Shown one piece after another: positions 5,509-13,859 of a stretch of DNA of 25,410 nucleotides. Within the stretch, counting starts at the first letter, position 1; every line of letters begins with the position of its first letter. The stretch covers positions 1-25,410 of the forward strand of contig JBPCUO010000027.1 in the NCBI GenBank assembly GCA_051011135.1. The letters are read 5' to 3'. The translations under genes were made by a program, and so were the position numbers. A model generated the notes under the pieces. It had not been told where the DNA came from. It saw only the letters and a list, made by a program, of their open reading frames with translations, and ran no database searches. This DNA is from JACOND01 sp051011135 (lineage in GTDB: Bacteria > Bdellovibrionota > Bdellovibrionia > Bdellovibrionales > UBA1609).

Positions 5509-7024
5509 AACTCAAAACAATTTTAGGAAATAAAGGCTGGCAATGTTTAATATCTTTTCCTAAAGGAAGCCGACCCCATTTTAAAGATTTTAAAGACACT
5601 TCTTCTCCCAAATGCTGTAAAAGCTGGTTGATTTTTTGAGGCATCACAGGATAGAGCAAAAGACTGCAAATTCTTAAAACCTCTAAAGAGTTATACAAAA
5701 CACAGGCTGCTCCCTCTTTATCTGTTTTAACCATGGTCCAAGGAGCCTGATCTTCTAAATAACGATTTACTTCGGAAAGCCTTTGAGAAATTTTATCAAG
5801 AGCCTGACTCAACTTAAATGCTTTAATATCTTTTTCAACTTCTAGTAGGAGTTGTTCTGTTTTTTGTTTAAAAACCTCTCCCCTCCCTCCTTCAGGCTTA
5901 TTTATTTTTCCCTCATAATTTTTATCCACTAAACGACAAAGACGACTTAAAATATTTCCTAACTGATCGGACAGATCACTATTGATTTTTTGAGCCATCA
6001 AAGATTTTGAAACAGGAGCATCATTTCCTAAAATAATTTCACGAGCTAAAAAATAACGAAGTTCAGAAACTCCAAATAACCCGGCCAATTCCAAAGGATC
6101 TAGTTTATCCCCTTTTGATTTACTCATTTTAGATTGTTCTTCATTAAGCAACCATCCATGAGCAAAAAGAGTTTTAGGAAGAGGCAAATCTAAAGCCATT
6201 AAGAGACAAGGCCAATACACTCCATGGGTCATTAAAATATCTTTTCCAATGAGATGCACAGTTCCTGCTTGCTTCCACCATTTATCAAACTTTTTACTAT
6301 CTTCTAAATAAAAAACTCCTGTCAGATAATTTAAAAGAGCATCCACCCAAACATAAGCCACATAATCTTGATCAAAAGGAAGTTCAACTCCCCAAGACAC
6401 TCTACTTTTAGGGCGACTGATACAAAGATCTTGAAGGTCTTGTTTTAAAAATCCTTTGATTTCATTTTGACGATAAGAAGGTTGAATAAAATCAGGATGA
6501 TCTTCTAGATGTTTTTGAAGAGCTTTTTGATATTTAGACATTTTGAAAAAATAATTTTTTTCCTCAATGTAAACAACTTCTTTTCCTGTAGGAGATTTTT
6601 GATCCACAAGATCTTTTTCTGTATAAAAAGTCTCTTCGCTGACGCAATACCATCCTTTATAAACATCTGAATAAATATCTCCTTTTTCTTGTAGTTTTTT
6701 TAAAGCTTCTTGAACGACTTTTTTATGACGATCAGAACTCGTTCTCAAAAAAGAGTTATAATGAATATCAAGGGCTTTCCAAGTTTTTTCAAATTGAGCA
6801 CTCATTTGATCACAATAAAGTTGAGTCTCTTTTTTTTGAGATTGAGCCGCTTGTTCACATTTTTGCCCATGCTCATCAATACCTGTTAACAAAAAACTTT
6901 CACTTCCAAAAAAGCGATGATAACGAGTAAAAATATCCGCTATAATAGTTGAATAAGCTGTTCCTAAATGAGGAAGATCATTGACATAATAAATAGGTGT
7001 CGTCATATAAAACAAATCTGGCAT
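5507..7024 (-). CDS. metG: Methionyl-tRNA synthetase
   Basis: Class I aminoacyl-tRNA synthetase that charges tRNA-Met with methionine in the cytoplasm. The 505-residue protein has the HIGH-type motif HLGTAYS at 19-25, in the diagnostic context TPIYYVNDLPHLG. The KMSKS loop is at 299-303 (KMSKSKGDKLDP), and the Trp-rich region YVAYVWVDALLNYLTG is around 221-236. There is no CxxC zinc knuckle where long MetRSs have one (GWYCVSEETFY instead), and no C-terminal tRNA-binding (Trbp111-like) domain. It is thus the short MetRS type found in many alphaproteobacteria, mitochondria and deltaproteobacteria-like lineages. The start has an AGGAG 4 nt upstream. It is transcribed alone, divergent from the lysine-rich gene and convergent with the Sel1 array. 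Confidence 0.97.
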   Translation of the reverse strand: MPDLFYMTTPIYYVNDLPHLGTAYSTIIADIFTRYHRFFGSESFLLTGIDEHGQKCEQAAQSQKKETQLYCDQMSAQFEKTWKALDIHYNSFLRTSSDRHKKVVQEALKKLQEKGDIYSDVYKGWYCVSEETFYTEKDLVDQKSPTGKEVVYIEEKNYFFKMSKYQKALQKHLEDHPDFIQPSYRQNEIKGFLKQDLQDLCISRPKSRVSWGVELPFDQDYVAYVWVDALLNYLTGVFYLEDSKKFDKWWKQAGTVHLIGKDILMTHGVYWPCLLMALDLPLPKTLFAHGWLLNEEQSKMSKSKGDKLDPLELAGLFGVSELRYFLAREIILGNDAPVSKSLMAQKINSDLSDQLGNILSRLCRLVDKNYEGKINKPEGGRGEVFKQKTEQLLLEVEKDIKAFKLSQALDKISQRLSEVNRYLEDQAPWTMVKTDKEGAACVLYNSLEVLRICSLLLYPVMPQKINQLLQHLGEEVSLKSLKWGRLPLGKDIKHCQPLFPKIVLS

Positions 7025-7093
7025 AATGCTCCTAGCTTACTTTTAAATGGAGCGTTTTTCTAGATAAAAAAGGTCTTGATTCCTGCTTCAATC

Positions 7094-7099
7094 TATAAT
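7094..7099 (+). promoter_or_regulatory. Putative -10 element of the lysine-rich protein gene
   Basis: A perfect TATAAT ends 11 nt before the ATG at 7111, with no Shine-Dalgarno in between. No good -35 exists at 16-18 nt; TTGATT at 7076-7081 is only 12 nt away. If used, the leader would be only about 5 nt long. Confidence 0.45.
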
Positions 7100-7110
7100 A
7101 ACAAAAATAC

Positions 7111-7758
7111 ATGTCAAAAAAGAAAAAAACCACCAAGAAAGCCCTGGCTAAAAAAACCTCGAAAAAGCCGGCCTCTAAAGTAAAAAAAACTAAAAAAGCT
7201 AGTCCTCCTAAAAAGGCGGCAGCTTCAAGCAAGAAAAAAGCAACAAAAGCTACTAAAAAACCCACTAAGAAGGCGGCTACTAAAACTATTAAAAAAGTTG
7301 CTAAAAAACCTCCTGCTTCTAAATCTATTAAAAAAGTTGCAAGCCCTAAAGTGGAAAAAATAACAAAAAAAGCAGAGGCAAAGCCGGTAGCAAAACCAGA
7401 AAAATTAAAATCTATAACTCAATCAGTTAAAAAAATAATTCCTACTCCAAAAAAGAAAGTAACAACAGTTTCAGCAGTAAAAAAACCCATGCCTTCTTTA
7501 ATTAAAAAAGAAGCCAGCGCAAAATTAGCAACGACAAAAGTCACCCTTCCTCATTTAGGAAAAGTGAATTGGGAAACTCTTCATAAAGAATACAAAGATC
7601 AAAAAGCTTTAGCTTATAGTATGGAAAAAACTTTTCTATCTCATAACACTCTTGAGCATAAAACTTTTGGTTGGGGATTTGTTTTATCTTCTAAAAATAA
7701 TCGCTTAGAGGTTTTATTTCAAAGCGGTGTAAAACATTTAATTTCAAACTACAAATAG
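7111..7758 (+). CDS. Lysine-rich histone H1-like protein with Tudor-like C-terminus
   Basis: Residues 1 to about 140 of this 215-residue protein are Lys/Ala/Thr/Pro-rich with many KKA and KKP units. This is the composition of bacterial histone H1-like and AlgP-like DNA-binding tails, probably disordered. Residues about 143-215 are a compact non-repetitive domain. Its end (LEHKTFGWGFVLSSKNNRLEVLFQSGVKHLISNYK, positions 181-215) fits the pattern H-x-x-F-G-x-G-x-V, V-x-F, G-x-K-x-L of the Tudor-like C-terminal domain of UvrD/PcrA helicases, which contacts RNA polymerase. A nucleoid- or transcription-associated role is inferred. The gene ends 9 nt before infA, so the two are very likely co-transcribed. 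There is no ribosome binding site before the ATG. Confidence 0.75.
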   Translation: MSKKKKTTKKALAKKTSKKPASKVKKTKKASPPKKAAASSKKKATKATKKPTKKAATKTIKKVAKKPPASKSIKKVASPKVEKITKKAEAKPVAKPEKLKSITQSVKKIIPTPKKKVTTVSAVKKPMPSLIKKEASAKLATTKVTLPHLGKVNWETLHKEYKDQKALAYSMEKTFLSHNTLEHKTFGWGFVLSSKNNRLEVLFQSGVKHLISNYK

Positions 7759-7767
7759 AGGTTTTGT

Positions 7768-7992
7768 TTGGCAAAAAGTGATCTTAAAAAATTTGAGGGC
7801 CAAGTGATAGACACTAAAGCAGGTGGTGTTTATAAAATCAAACTCGACAAACCTGAAATTGAAGTGATGGCTACGCTTTGCGGAAAAATGAGATGTTACA
7901 ATATTAAAGTGGTTTTGGGAGATCGTGTTACAGTTGGTTTCTCTCCTCAAGGTCTAGCGACTAAGGGTTTAATCATTCATAGATATCGTTAA
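7768..7992 (+). CDS. infA: Translation initiation factor IF-1
   Basis: This 74-residue protein covers the full IF-1 length. It has an OB/S1 fold with the pattern F-E-G-x-V, YKIKL, the GKMR motif (CGKMRCYNIKVVLGDRVTV) and the terminal RYR that matches the family's RYK/RYR end. IF-1 binds the 30S A site during initiation. The start codon is TTG, preceded by AGAGG 6 nt upstream, and begins the classic MAK. No ATG is usable nearby. It follows the lysine-rich gene by 9 nt in an apparent operon. The sequence is more divergent than typical IF-1, so a second infA elsewhere in the genome cannot be excluded. Confidence 0.93.
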   Translation: MAKSDLKKFEGQVIDTKAGGVYKIKLDKPEIEVMATLCGKMRCYNIKVVLGDRVTVGFSPQGLATKGLIIHRYR

Positions 7993-8059
7993 AAAAAGCA
8001 GAAATCTTTTATTATACAATCCTTTTTTTTACCCCCTTAAAAAGACTTCAAAAAATCAC

Positions 8060-8088
8060 TTGAAAGCTGAAAAGGGACAACCTATGTT
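8060..8088 (+). promoter_or_regulatory. Putative sigma-70-type promoter of topA
   Basis: TTGAAA (8060-8065) and TATGTT (8083-8088) are separated by exactly 17 nt. The -10 ends 8 nt before the ATG at 8097, predicting a start site within about 2 nt of the initiation codon, that is, a leaderless message. Confidence 0.5.
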
Positions 8089-8096
8089 TGACTTCT

Positions 8097-10640
8097 ATGA
8101 AAAAGAAAAAATTAGTCATTGTTGAATCCCCCACAAAAGCAAAAACTATTAAAAAATTTTTAGATTCCAACTATATCATTGAATCTTGCATGGGGCATAT
8201 TCGTGATCTTCCTGAAACAGCAAAAAACATTCCTGAAAAATATAAAAAAAAAGCATGGAAATCCTTAGGGGTAGATACGGATAATGATTTTGAACCCATT
8301 TATTGCATTCCTGATTCAAAAACAAAAATAGTCTCTAATCTTAAAACACAATTAAAACAAGCTAGTGAATTGATTCTTGCAACCGATGAAGATCGAGAAG
8401 GAGAAAGCATTAGCTGGCATCTTCAAGAAATTTTAAAGCCTAAAGTTCCAATAAAAAGAATGGTGTTTCATGAAATCACAAAAGAAGCTATTCAAGAATC
8501 TTTAAAAAACTTTAGAGATATCGATATGAATCTTGTTCAAGCCCAAGAAGCCAGAAGAATTTTAGATCGACTTGTGGGTTACACCATCTCCCCTCTTCTT
8601 TGGAAAAAAATAACTCGAGGACTTTCTGCAGGCCGTGTGCAATCTATGGCTGTCAAAATTATTAGCGAAAGAGAAATGGAACGATTTCATTTTGTAAAAG
8701 CTTTTTATTCAAGTTTAGAAGCTTTATTTAGCTTTAAAAATAACAAGTTCTCAGCTCGACTCAGCTCTTATCAATCTCAAAAAATAGCAGAAGGAAAAGA
8801 TTTTAACGATAAGGGCCTCTTAAAAAATCAGGATTTATTACACCTTAAAGAAAAAGCAGCTCTTCAATTAGAAAAAAAATTAAAAGATCAAACTTGGGAA
8901 GTTAGTAAAGTGGATAAGAAAAAGGTCTCTCGGTCTCCTAAACCTCCTTTTATCACTTCTACTCTTCAACAAGCGGCTTATCAAAAATTAAATTTATCGG
9001 CTCGTCAAACCATGTCTTTTGCTCAAAGACTTTATGAAAATGGTCTTATCACTTATATGAGAACGGATTCCACTCACCTTTCTAGCGAAGCTCTTAAAGG
9101 GATTCGAACAGCCATCACTTCCCTTTATGGAAAACAAGAAGTTCATGATTCTATTCGTCATTACAAAACAAAAAGCAAAGGAGCTCAAGAAGCTCATGAA
9201 GCCATTCGGCCCGCAGGTCGAACTTTTAAAGCTCCTGAACAAACTCAACTTACAGGTCAAGAACTAAGACTTTATCAATTGATTTGGCAAAGAACCTTGG
9301 CTTGCCAAATGAAAAATTGCGAACAAGAACAAACTCAACTCACTCTCTCTTCTGCTCTTGGTGTTTTTTCAGCCTCTGGAACTGTTATTGTTTCACCGGG
9401 ATTTTACCAAATCTATCAAGATCATCTTGACAAAAAAGAAGAGGCTCAACTGCCCAAACTTAAAAAAGGAGATGTCTTAAAATGCGATACCGTCACATCG
9501 AAAGGGCATGAAACGAAATCTCCAGCTCATTATAATGAATCCTCACTCATTCAAAAATTAGAAAAAGAAGGTATAGGAAGACCTTCTACTTACGCCCCTA
9601 TTATCAGCACCATTCAAAACAGAGGCTATATTAAAAAAGTAAACAAAAGTTTAGTTCCTACTTTTACAGCTCTTGCTGTGACTCAACTTTTAAGCAAGTA
9701 TCTCCCTAATTATGTTGATCTAAAATTCACATCGGAAATGGAAGATATTCTGGATGATATTGCTTTAGGAAAAGCCGATTCTAAAAAATATTTAAGCAAG
9801 ATTTATAAAGGAAAATCGGGGTTAAAAAATCTAGTAGAAGAGCAAGAAAAACAAATTGATTCTCAAAAGGTTAAAAGTCTTTCTTTTAAAGGTTTTAAAG
9901 ATATCACTTTTCATATAGGTCGTTTTGGAGCTTATATCAGCCAGAAACAAAAAAATAAAGAAATCACAGCCTCTTTACCAGAAGAAGCTCATCTTTCTAG
10001 TATCACTTTAGAAGAACTTCAAAAAATATTGAAATCCAAAAACGAACCTACAAGCATAGGAATAGATCCCAAAACTAAAAATAAAATACTTGTAAAAACA
10101 GGAAGGTATGGTCCTTATTTAGAGCTGGAAGGAGCTGATAAAAGATCAGTGATTCCTAAATTCATCGGGGTAGAAAGCCTCACTTTAAAACAAGCTATCC
10201 TATTGCTAGAACTTCCAAAAGTTTTGGGGAAACATCCTGAAACTAAAAATGAAGTTAAAAAAAGCATAGGTCGTTTTGGGCCTTATATTGTTCATGATGG
10301 AGATTTTCGATCCGTCCCCTCAGATGAAGCTTTTCTTTCTTTAGATCTCAAAGAAGCCCTTGAGATACTTAAAGAAGAAAAAAAGCGGGGAAAAAGGTCA
10401 TCGGCTGCCATCAAAACAATAGATTATAAAAAAAGTAAAATTAAAATCATGAAGGGCAAATACTCGCCTTATATCAGCTATAAAAGTAGAAACTACCGCA
10501 TTCCTTCTGAAGTAGATCCCGAGGGTTTAGACTTGGAAGAATCTTTGAAAATTATCGAGGGAAAAAGCAAATCCCCTAAGACTAAAGTTATAAAAAAACC
10601 TAGAAAAAAAGTTACAAAAAAGAAAAAATCCTCTCATTAA
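8097..10640 (+). CDS. topA: DNA topoisomerase I (type IA)
   Basis: Relaxes negatively supercoiled DNA by single-strand passage. From ATG 8097 the protein has 847 residues. The Toprim domain is at the N-terminus, with Glu10 in VIVESPTKAKT and the acidic triad in ATDEDREGE (Asp97, Asp99, Glu101). The active-site Tyr320 lies in ITYMRTDST, and EGIGRPSTYAPIIS is near 490. The C-terminus has no zinc-finger cysteines. It has instead about four Toprim C-terminal repeats, each with a G-R/K-F/Y-x-P/A-Y core (near 610, 671, 727 and 790), and a Lys-rich tail. An in-frame TTG at 8088 would add three residues. An AAAGGGA lies 11 nt before the TTG but 20 nt before the ATG, so the start is not certain. ATG 8097 gives the family-typical KKKKLVIVESPTK start. 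Confidence 0.96.
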   Translation: MKKKKLVIVESPTKAKTIKKFLDSNYIIESCMGHIRDLPETAKNIPEKYKKKAWKSLGVDTDNDFEPIYCIPDSKTKIVSNLKTQLKQASELILATDEDREGESISWHLQEILKPKVPIKRMVFHEITKEAIQESLKNFRDIDMNLVQAQEARRILDRLVGYTISPLLWKKITRGLSAGRVQSMAVKIISEREMERFHFVKAFYSSLEALFSFKNNKFSARLSSYQSQKIAEGKDFNDKGLLKNQDLLHLKEKAALQLEKKLKDQTWEVSKVDKKKVSRSPKPPFITSTLQQAAYQKLNLSARQTMSFAQRLYENGLITYMRTDSTHLSSEALKGIRTAITSLYGKQEVHDSIRHYKTKSKGAQEAHEAIRPAGRTFKAPEQTQLTGQELRLYQLIWQRTLACQMKNCEQEQTQLTLSSALGVFSASGTVIVSPGFYQIYQDHLDKKEEAQLPKLKKGDVLKCDTVTSKGHETKSPAHYNESSLIQKLEKEGIGRPSTYAPIISTIQNRGYIKKVNKSLVPTFTALAVTQLLSKYLPNYVDLKFTSEMEDILDDIALGKADSKKYLSKIYKGKSGLKNLVEEQEKQIDSQKVKSLSFKGFKDITFHIGRFGAYISQKQKNKEITASLPEEAHLSSITLEELQKILKSKNEPTSIGIDPKTKNKILVKTGRYGPYLELEGADKRSVIPKFIGVESLTLKQAILLLELPKVLGKHPETKNEVKKSIGRFGPYIVHDGDFRSVPSDEAFLSLDLKEALEILKEEKKRGKRSSAAIKTIDYKKSKIKIMKGKYSPYISYKSRNYRIPSEVDPEGLDLEESLKIIEGKSKSPKTKVIKKPRKKVTKKKKSSH

Positions 10641-10655
10641 ATCTGAGAGTTTTTT
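10631..10655 (+). terminator. Rho-independent terminator of topA
   Basis: CTCTCA (10631-10636) pairs with TGAGAG (10644-10649), followed by six Ts. The topA stop codon (10638-10640) lies in the loop, so the hairpin is partly coding. Confidence 0.8.
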
Positions 10656-10683
10656 AAATAGGTATAGCCTTTATTTGGTTTTT

Positions 10684-10694
10684 TATGATATAGT
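10684..10694 (+). promoter_or_regulatory. Putative -10 region of the S41 protease gene
   Basis: Two overlapping -10-like hexamers are present, TATGAT (10684-10689) and TATAGT (10689-10694). They end 11 and 6 nt before the ATG at 10701. No clear -35 and no Shine-Dalgarno were found, so a leaderless or very short-leader mRNA is inferred. Confidence 0.4.
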
Positions 10695-10700
10695 TACCAA

Positions 10701-12845
10701 ATGTTTCTATTAAAGCCTTGCTTATCCCTAGCCTTCTTTTTTCTCTTTATTCCCTTAAGCAGTCAGGGTTTATCTTGCAGATATATCAATGATATTCAAA
10801 ATCAATTTTTAAGAGCTCATATTTTATATTCTAATATCAATCCTCAAATTAAAAAAAGAGTTCTAAAAAACTTTGTAAAAAACTTAGATAGAGAAAAAAT
10901 TTATTTTTTAAAATCAGATATTAAATTTATTGAAAGTCAAAATTATAATTTTCTTAAAAACATACAAGAAGGAAATTGCTCTACCCTTTATAAGATATAT
11001 GACATTTACTCTCAAAGAGTTAAAGAAAGGTTGGATTTTGCAAAAAAATACTTAAACAACAACTTTCAATTAAAAAGAGATTTGGTTTATGTTTTAGATG
11101 AAGATAAAAAACACTACCCTCGCTCTACTAAACAAGCTAATAAAGTGATGGTATCTTATCTTCAATATCAAGTTGCTAATATTTTTCTTATAGAAAAAAA
11201 CTTAAAAAAATCAATTGAGCATCTTTTTCATATTTTAAATAATGTCTCTAAACAAGCCTCTTCTTGGAAACCTCAGTTAACTCCTGAAGAAATTAAAACT
11301 TGTAAAATAAAAAGAAAAAAGAGTTTTAGCACTTGCAAACCCACAATGTGGTATTCTCTTTATCTCAATGCTTTTGCTCATTCTTTAGATAGTCACTCCA
11401 GTTACTTAAATCATGAAGAGCTGGAAAGTTTTTATATTTCAATGAACTTATCTCTAGAAGGTATTGGAGCAAGTTTAAGATCTCGTTTTGGATATATTAT
11501 TGTTGAGCATTTAGTACCGGGTGGAGCAGCCTTTAAATCTAAAAAAATCCGAAAGAAAGATAAAATTTTAGCCGTTGGGCAATCTCGAAAAAATCTCATT
11601 CCTACTTTTGGAGAAAGCATCGATGATGTTGTTACTATGATTCGAGGAAAAAAGGGAACACCTGTATATCTTAAGATTTTAAGAGAAAGCGCTAAAGGTA
11701 GAAAGAAATTTTTTATTGTAAAATTAGTAAGAACCACTGTTGAACTTTCCGAAGAAGCCGCTTCTATCACTTATGTTGATAAAAAAAGAGATGGAAAAAA
11801 ATATCGAGTTGGTATTATAAAAGTTCCTTCTTTTTATAGCTCAGGTAAAGTTTATGGAAAATCAGTTTCTAGAGATGTAAAAAAACTTATCAAAGAAGCT
11901 AAGGAAAAAAAGATATCAGCACTTGTTTTAGATCTTTCCAATAATAGAGGAGGCTTTTTAGATGAAGCTGTAGGTTTAGTTGGTTTATTCATTGGCCAAG
12001 GTAATGTTGTTAAACAAACTGAAAAAATTTATAACCAAGCTCTTTTTTCAAAACACAAAACAGAAAGTCTAAAACAAAGTAAAAATTTTTATAAGAAACC
12101 TATTCTTTTAAAAGATAGAGATCGAAGAATTTTTTACAATGGTCCTTTAGTCATCCTTGTGAATCGTTTAAGCGCTAGTGCTTCAGAAATTGTTTCGGGA
12201 ACTTTACAAGACTATAACAGAGCCCTTATTGTAGGAGGAGATCACACTTACGGAAAAGGAAGTGTTCAATCCGTAGAACATTTAAGAGAAAATCTAGGAG
12301 CTTTAAAAACAACAGTTGGTCTTTATTTTATACCAAGTGGGAAAACCACTCAAAAACAAGGAGTGATTTCTGATATTCCATTACCTAGTATTTTTAATTT
12401 AAAAGATATTGGTGAAAAAAGCCTAGATTACACGCTCCCTGAGCAAACAATCCCAAGTTTTAAATCCCCTAATCGTGAAATCTTTGCTATCAGCTTAGAA
12501 AATAATTGGAAGCCTGTTTTTCCAAAAACGATTTCTAAAATAAAAAACCAATCTAAAAAACGAGTCGTTTCTAATAAAGAATTTCAAAAAATTATAAAAC
12601 GCACTAAAGAAATAGAATTAAAAGCTAAAAATCAAAAAACTATAACTATCGGCAAGGTTTTAGATAAAAAACAAAACGATAAAGATTTATTAGAGTTCGA
12701 TGAAGATGAAGATACTTACAACCCTAAAAAGAAAAAAGAAAGATATTTAAAAAGAGCGGATGTTCAAGAAGCTGTCAATATTGTTTTAGATCTGGATTCT
12801 TTTTACAAAAAAACAGCATCTCTTAATTCATCAGAAAAAAAATAG
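10701..12845 (+). CDS. Carboxy-terminal processing protease (Prc/Tsp-type, S41)
   Basis: A periplasmic serine protease of 714 residues that trims or degrades exported proteins from their C-termini; the length is close to E. coli Prc. A signal peptide (hydrophobic residues 8-22) directs export. The N-terminal helical region spans to about 240. A PDZ domain follows (about 240-345; GIGASLRSRFGYIIVEHLVPGGAA). The S41 core includes VGIIKVPSFY and LVLDLSNNRGG (408-418). The catalytic Ser is likely Ser493 in RLSASASEI, and the general base Lys519 in TYGKGSVQ, the Ser-Lys dyad arrangement of Prc. The C-terminus is Lys-rich. The E1 alpha gene begins only 6 nt downstream. In Prc-type enzymes, substrates include lipoproteins and cell-wall hydrolases. 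The specific target here is unknown. Confidence 0.93.
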   Translation: MFLLKPCLSLAFFFLFIPLSSQGLSCRYINDIQNQFLRAHILYSNINPQIKKRVLKNFVKNLDREKIYFLKSDIKFIESQNYNFLKNIQEGNCSTLYKIYDIYSQRVKERLDFAKKYLNNNFQLKRDLVYVLDEDKKHYPRSTKQANKVMVSYLQYQVANIFLIEKNLKKSIEHLFHILNNVSKQASSWKPQLTPEEIKTCKIKRKKSFSTCKPTMWYSLYLNAFAHSLDSHSSYLNHEELESFYISMNLSLEGIGASLRSRFGYIIVEHLVPGGAAFKSKKIRKKDKILAVGQSRKNLIPTFGESIDDVVTMIRGKKGTPVYLKILRESAKGRKKFFIVKLVRTTVELSEEAASITYVDKKRDGKKYRVGIIKVPSFYSSGKVYGKSVSRDVKKLIKEAKEKKISALVLDLSNNRGGFLDEAVGLVGLFIGQGNVVKQTEKIYNQALFSKHKTESLKQSKNFYKKPILLKDRDRRIFYNGPLVILVNRLSASASEIVSGTLQDYNRALIVGGDHTYGKGSVQSVEHLRENLGALKTTVGLYFIPSGKTTQKQGVISDIPLPSIFNLKDIGEKSLDYTLPEQTIPSFKSPNREIFAISLENNWKPVFPKTISKIKNQSKKRVVSNKEFQKIIKRTKEIELKAKNQKTITIGKVLDKKQNDKDLLEFDEDEDTYNPKKKKERYLKRADVQEAVNIVLDLDSFYKKTASLNSSEKK

Positions 12846-12851
12846 ACACTC

Positions 12852-13859
12852 ATGAATTCCGCAAATAAACTCTCTCTTTCTAAAGATATGTATATAAAAA
12901 TACATGACCTTATGGTCAAATCTCGTGTTACAGAAGAGCGACTTATACATATTTACAAACAAGGACTAGGTTATTTTTGGATTGGCGGACCGGGAGAAGA
13001 AGCTTTTAGCGTCCCTCTTGGCTTGCTTATTGATAAAGGACAAGGGATTAAAAAAGATTGGCTTTATTTGCATTACCGTTGTCTTCCTACTCTTATCGCT
13101 ATGGGATTAACGATCAAAGAAGCTTTTAGAACTATGTTCAATACAGCAACAGATCAATCTTCTGGAGGAAGAAATTTTGTCAATCATTATAGCTTGCCTC
13201 AATGGAATGTTGCTCCTGTCAGTTCTGTTATTGCTGTTCAGTACTCTATGGCTATAGGAACAGCGCACGCTCAAAAACAAGAAAAAAATAACAAAAGCTT
13301 AACTGTTGTTACCGGAGGAGACGCTGGTACTCACGAAGGAGATTTTGCCACTTGCTTAATATGGGCTTCTCGACCTGGTAAAGAACTGCCAATGCTGATC
13401 ACAGTTCAAAATAACTCTTGGGGAATTTCTACAAGTTACGCTAGTCAACATGGAGAAAAACAAATTATTGATCGAGCCAAAGCTTTTCAAATAGAAAGTG
13501 TTTTAATAGATGGAAATGATCCTGTAGAAAGCTACTTGATTCTAAAAGAAAAAATGATGAAGATTCGAAAAACAGGAAAACCTATTTGTGTCGAAGCAAA
13601 AGTGTCTCGCCTTTATGGGCATTCTTCTGCGTCGGGAGCGAATTACAAAAACGAAGTTTGTTGCATCAAAGCGTTTGAAGAAAAATTAATAAAAAACAAT
13701 ATTTTAAATTCTAAACAGATTAAATCTATTTGGACTCAATACCAAGAAGAGGCTAAGCAAGCTCAAAACGAAGTTATGAAAGAAGCCTCTCCAAAAGCAG
13801 AAAGTGTTTGGAATCATATTTATGCTAATAATGAAAATGCAGACTGGAGAAAGTTTTAA
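12852..13859 (+). CDS. 2-oxoacid dehydrogenase E1 component, alpha subunit (branched-chain type)
   Basis: Thiamine-diphosphate-dependent E1 alpha subunit, which with E1 beta decarboxylates a 2-oxoacid and passes the acyl group to E2. The 335-residue protein has the thiamine-diphosphate motif starting at GDAGTHEGDF (156-165) and ending at QNNSWGIS (Asn187-188). The usual GDG is GDA here. Other family blocks are IGGPGEEAFSV, YLHYRCLPTLIAMG and VSSVIAVQYSMAIGTA. It resembles branched-chain 2-oxoacid (2-oxoisovalerate) dehydrogenase E1 alpha more than pyruvate dehydrogenase, but the substrate cannot be fixed from sequence alone. No E2 or E3 gene lies in the window. It starts 6 nt after the protease gene and overlaps E1 beta by one base. 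Confidence 0.87.
   Translation: MNSANKLSLSKDMYIKIHDLMVKSRVTEERLIHIYKQGLGYFWIGGPGEEAFSVPLGLLIDKGQGIKKDWLYLHYRCLPTLIAMGLTIKEAFRTMFNTATDQSSGGRNFVNHYSLPQWNVAPVSSVIAVQYSMAIGTAHAQKQEKNNKSLTVVTGGDAGTHEGDFATCLIWASRPGKELPMLITVQNNSWGISTSYASQHGEKQIIDRAKAFQIESVLIDGNDPVESYLILKEKMMKIRKTGKPICVEAKVSRLYGHSSASGANYKNEVCCIKAFEEKLIKNNILNSKQIKSIWTQYQEEAKQAQNEVMKEASPKAESVWNHIYANNENADWRKF

Noticed and set aside
7032..7265. Minus-strand frame of 77 residues opposite the lysine-rich gene
   Set aside because: Phe/Leu-rich shadow of AAA/AAG codons, and it reaches into the metG/lysine-rich intergenic promoter region; not a plausible gene.
7993..8059. Terminator after infA
   Set aside because: T runs are present but no stable GC-containing stem could be formed; only weak A-T pairing.
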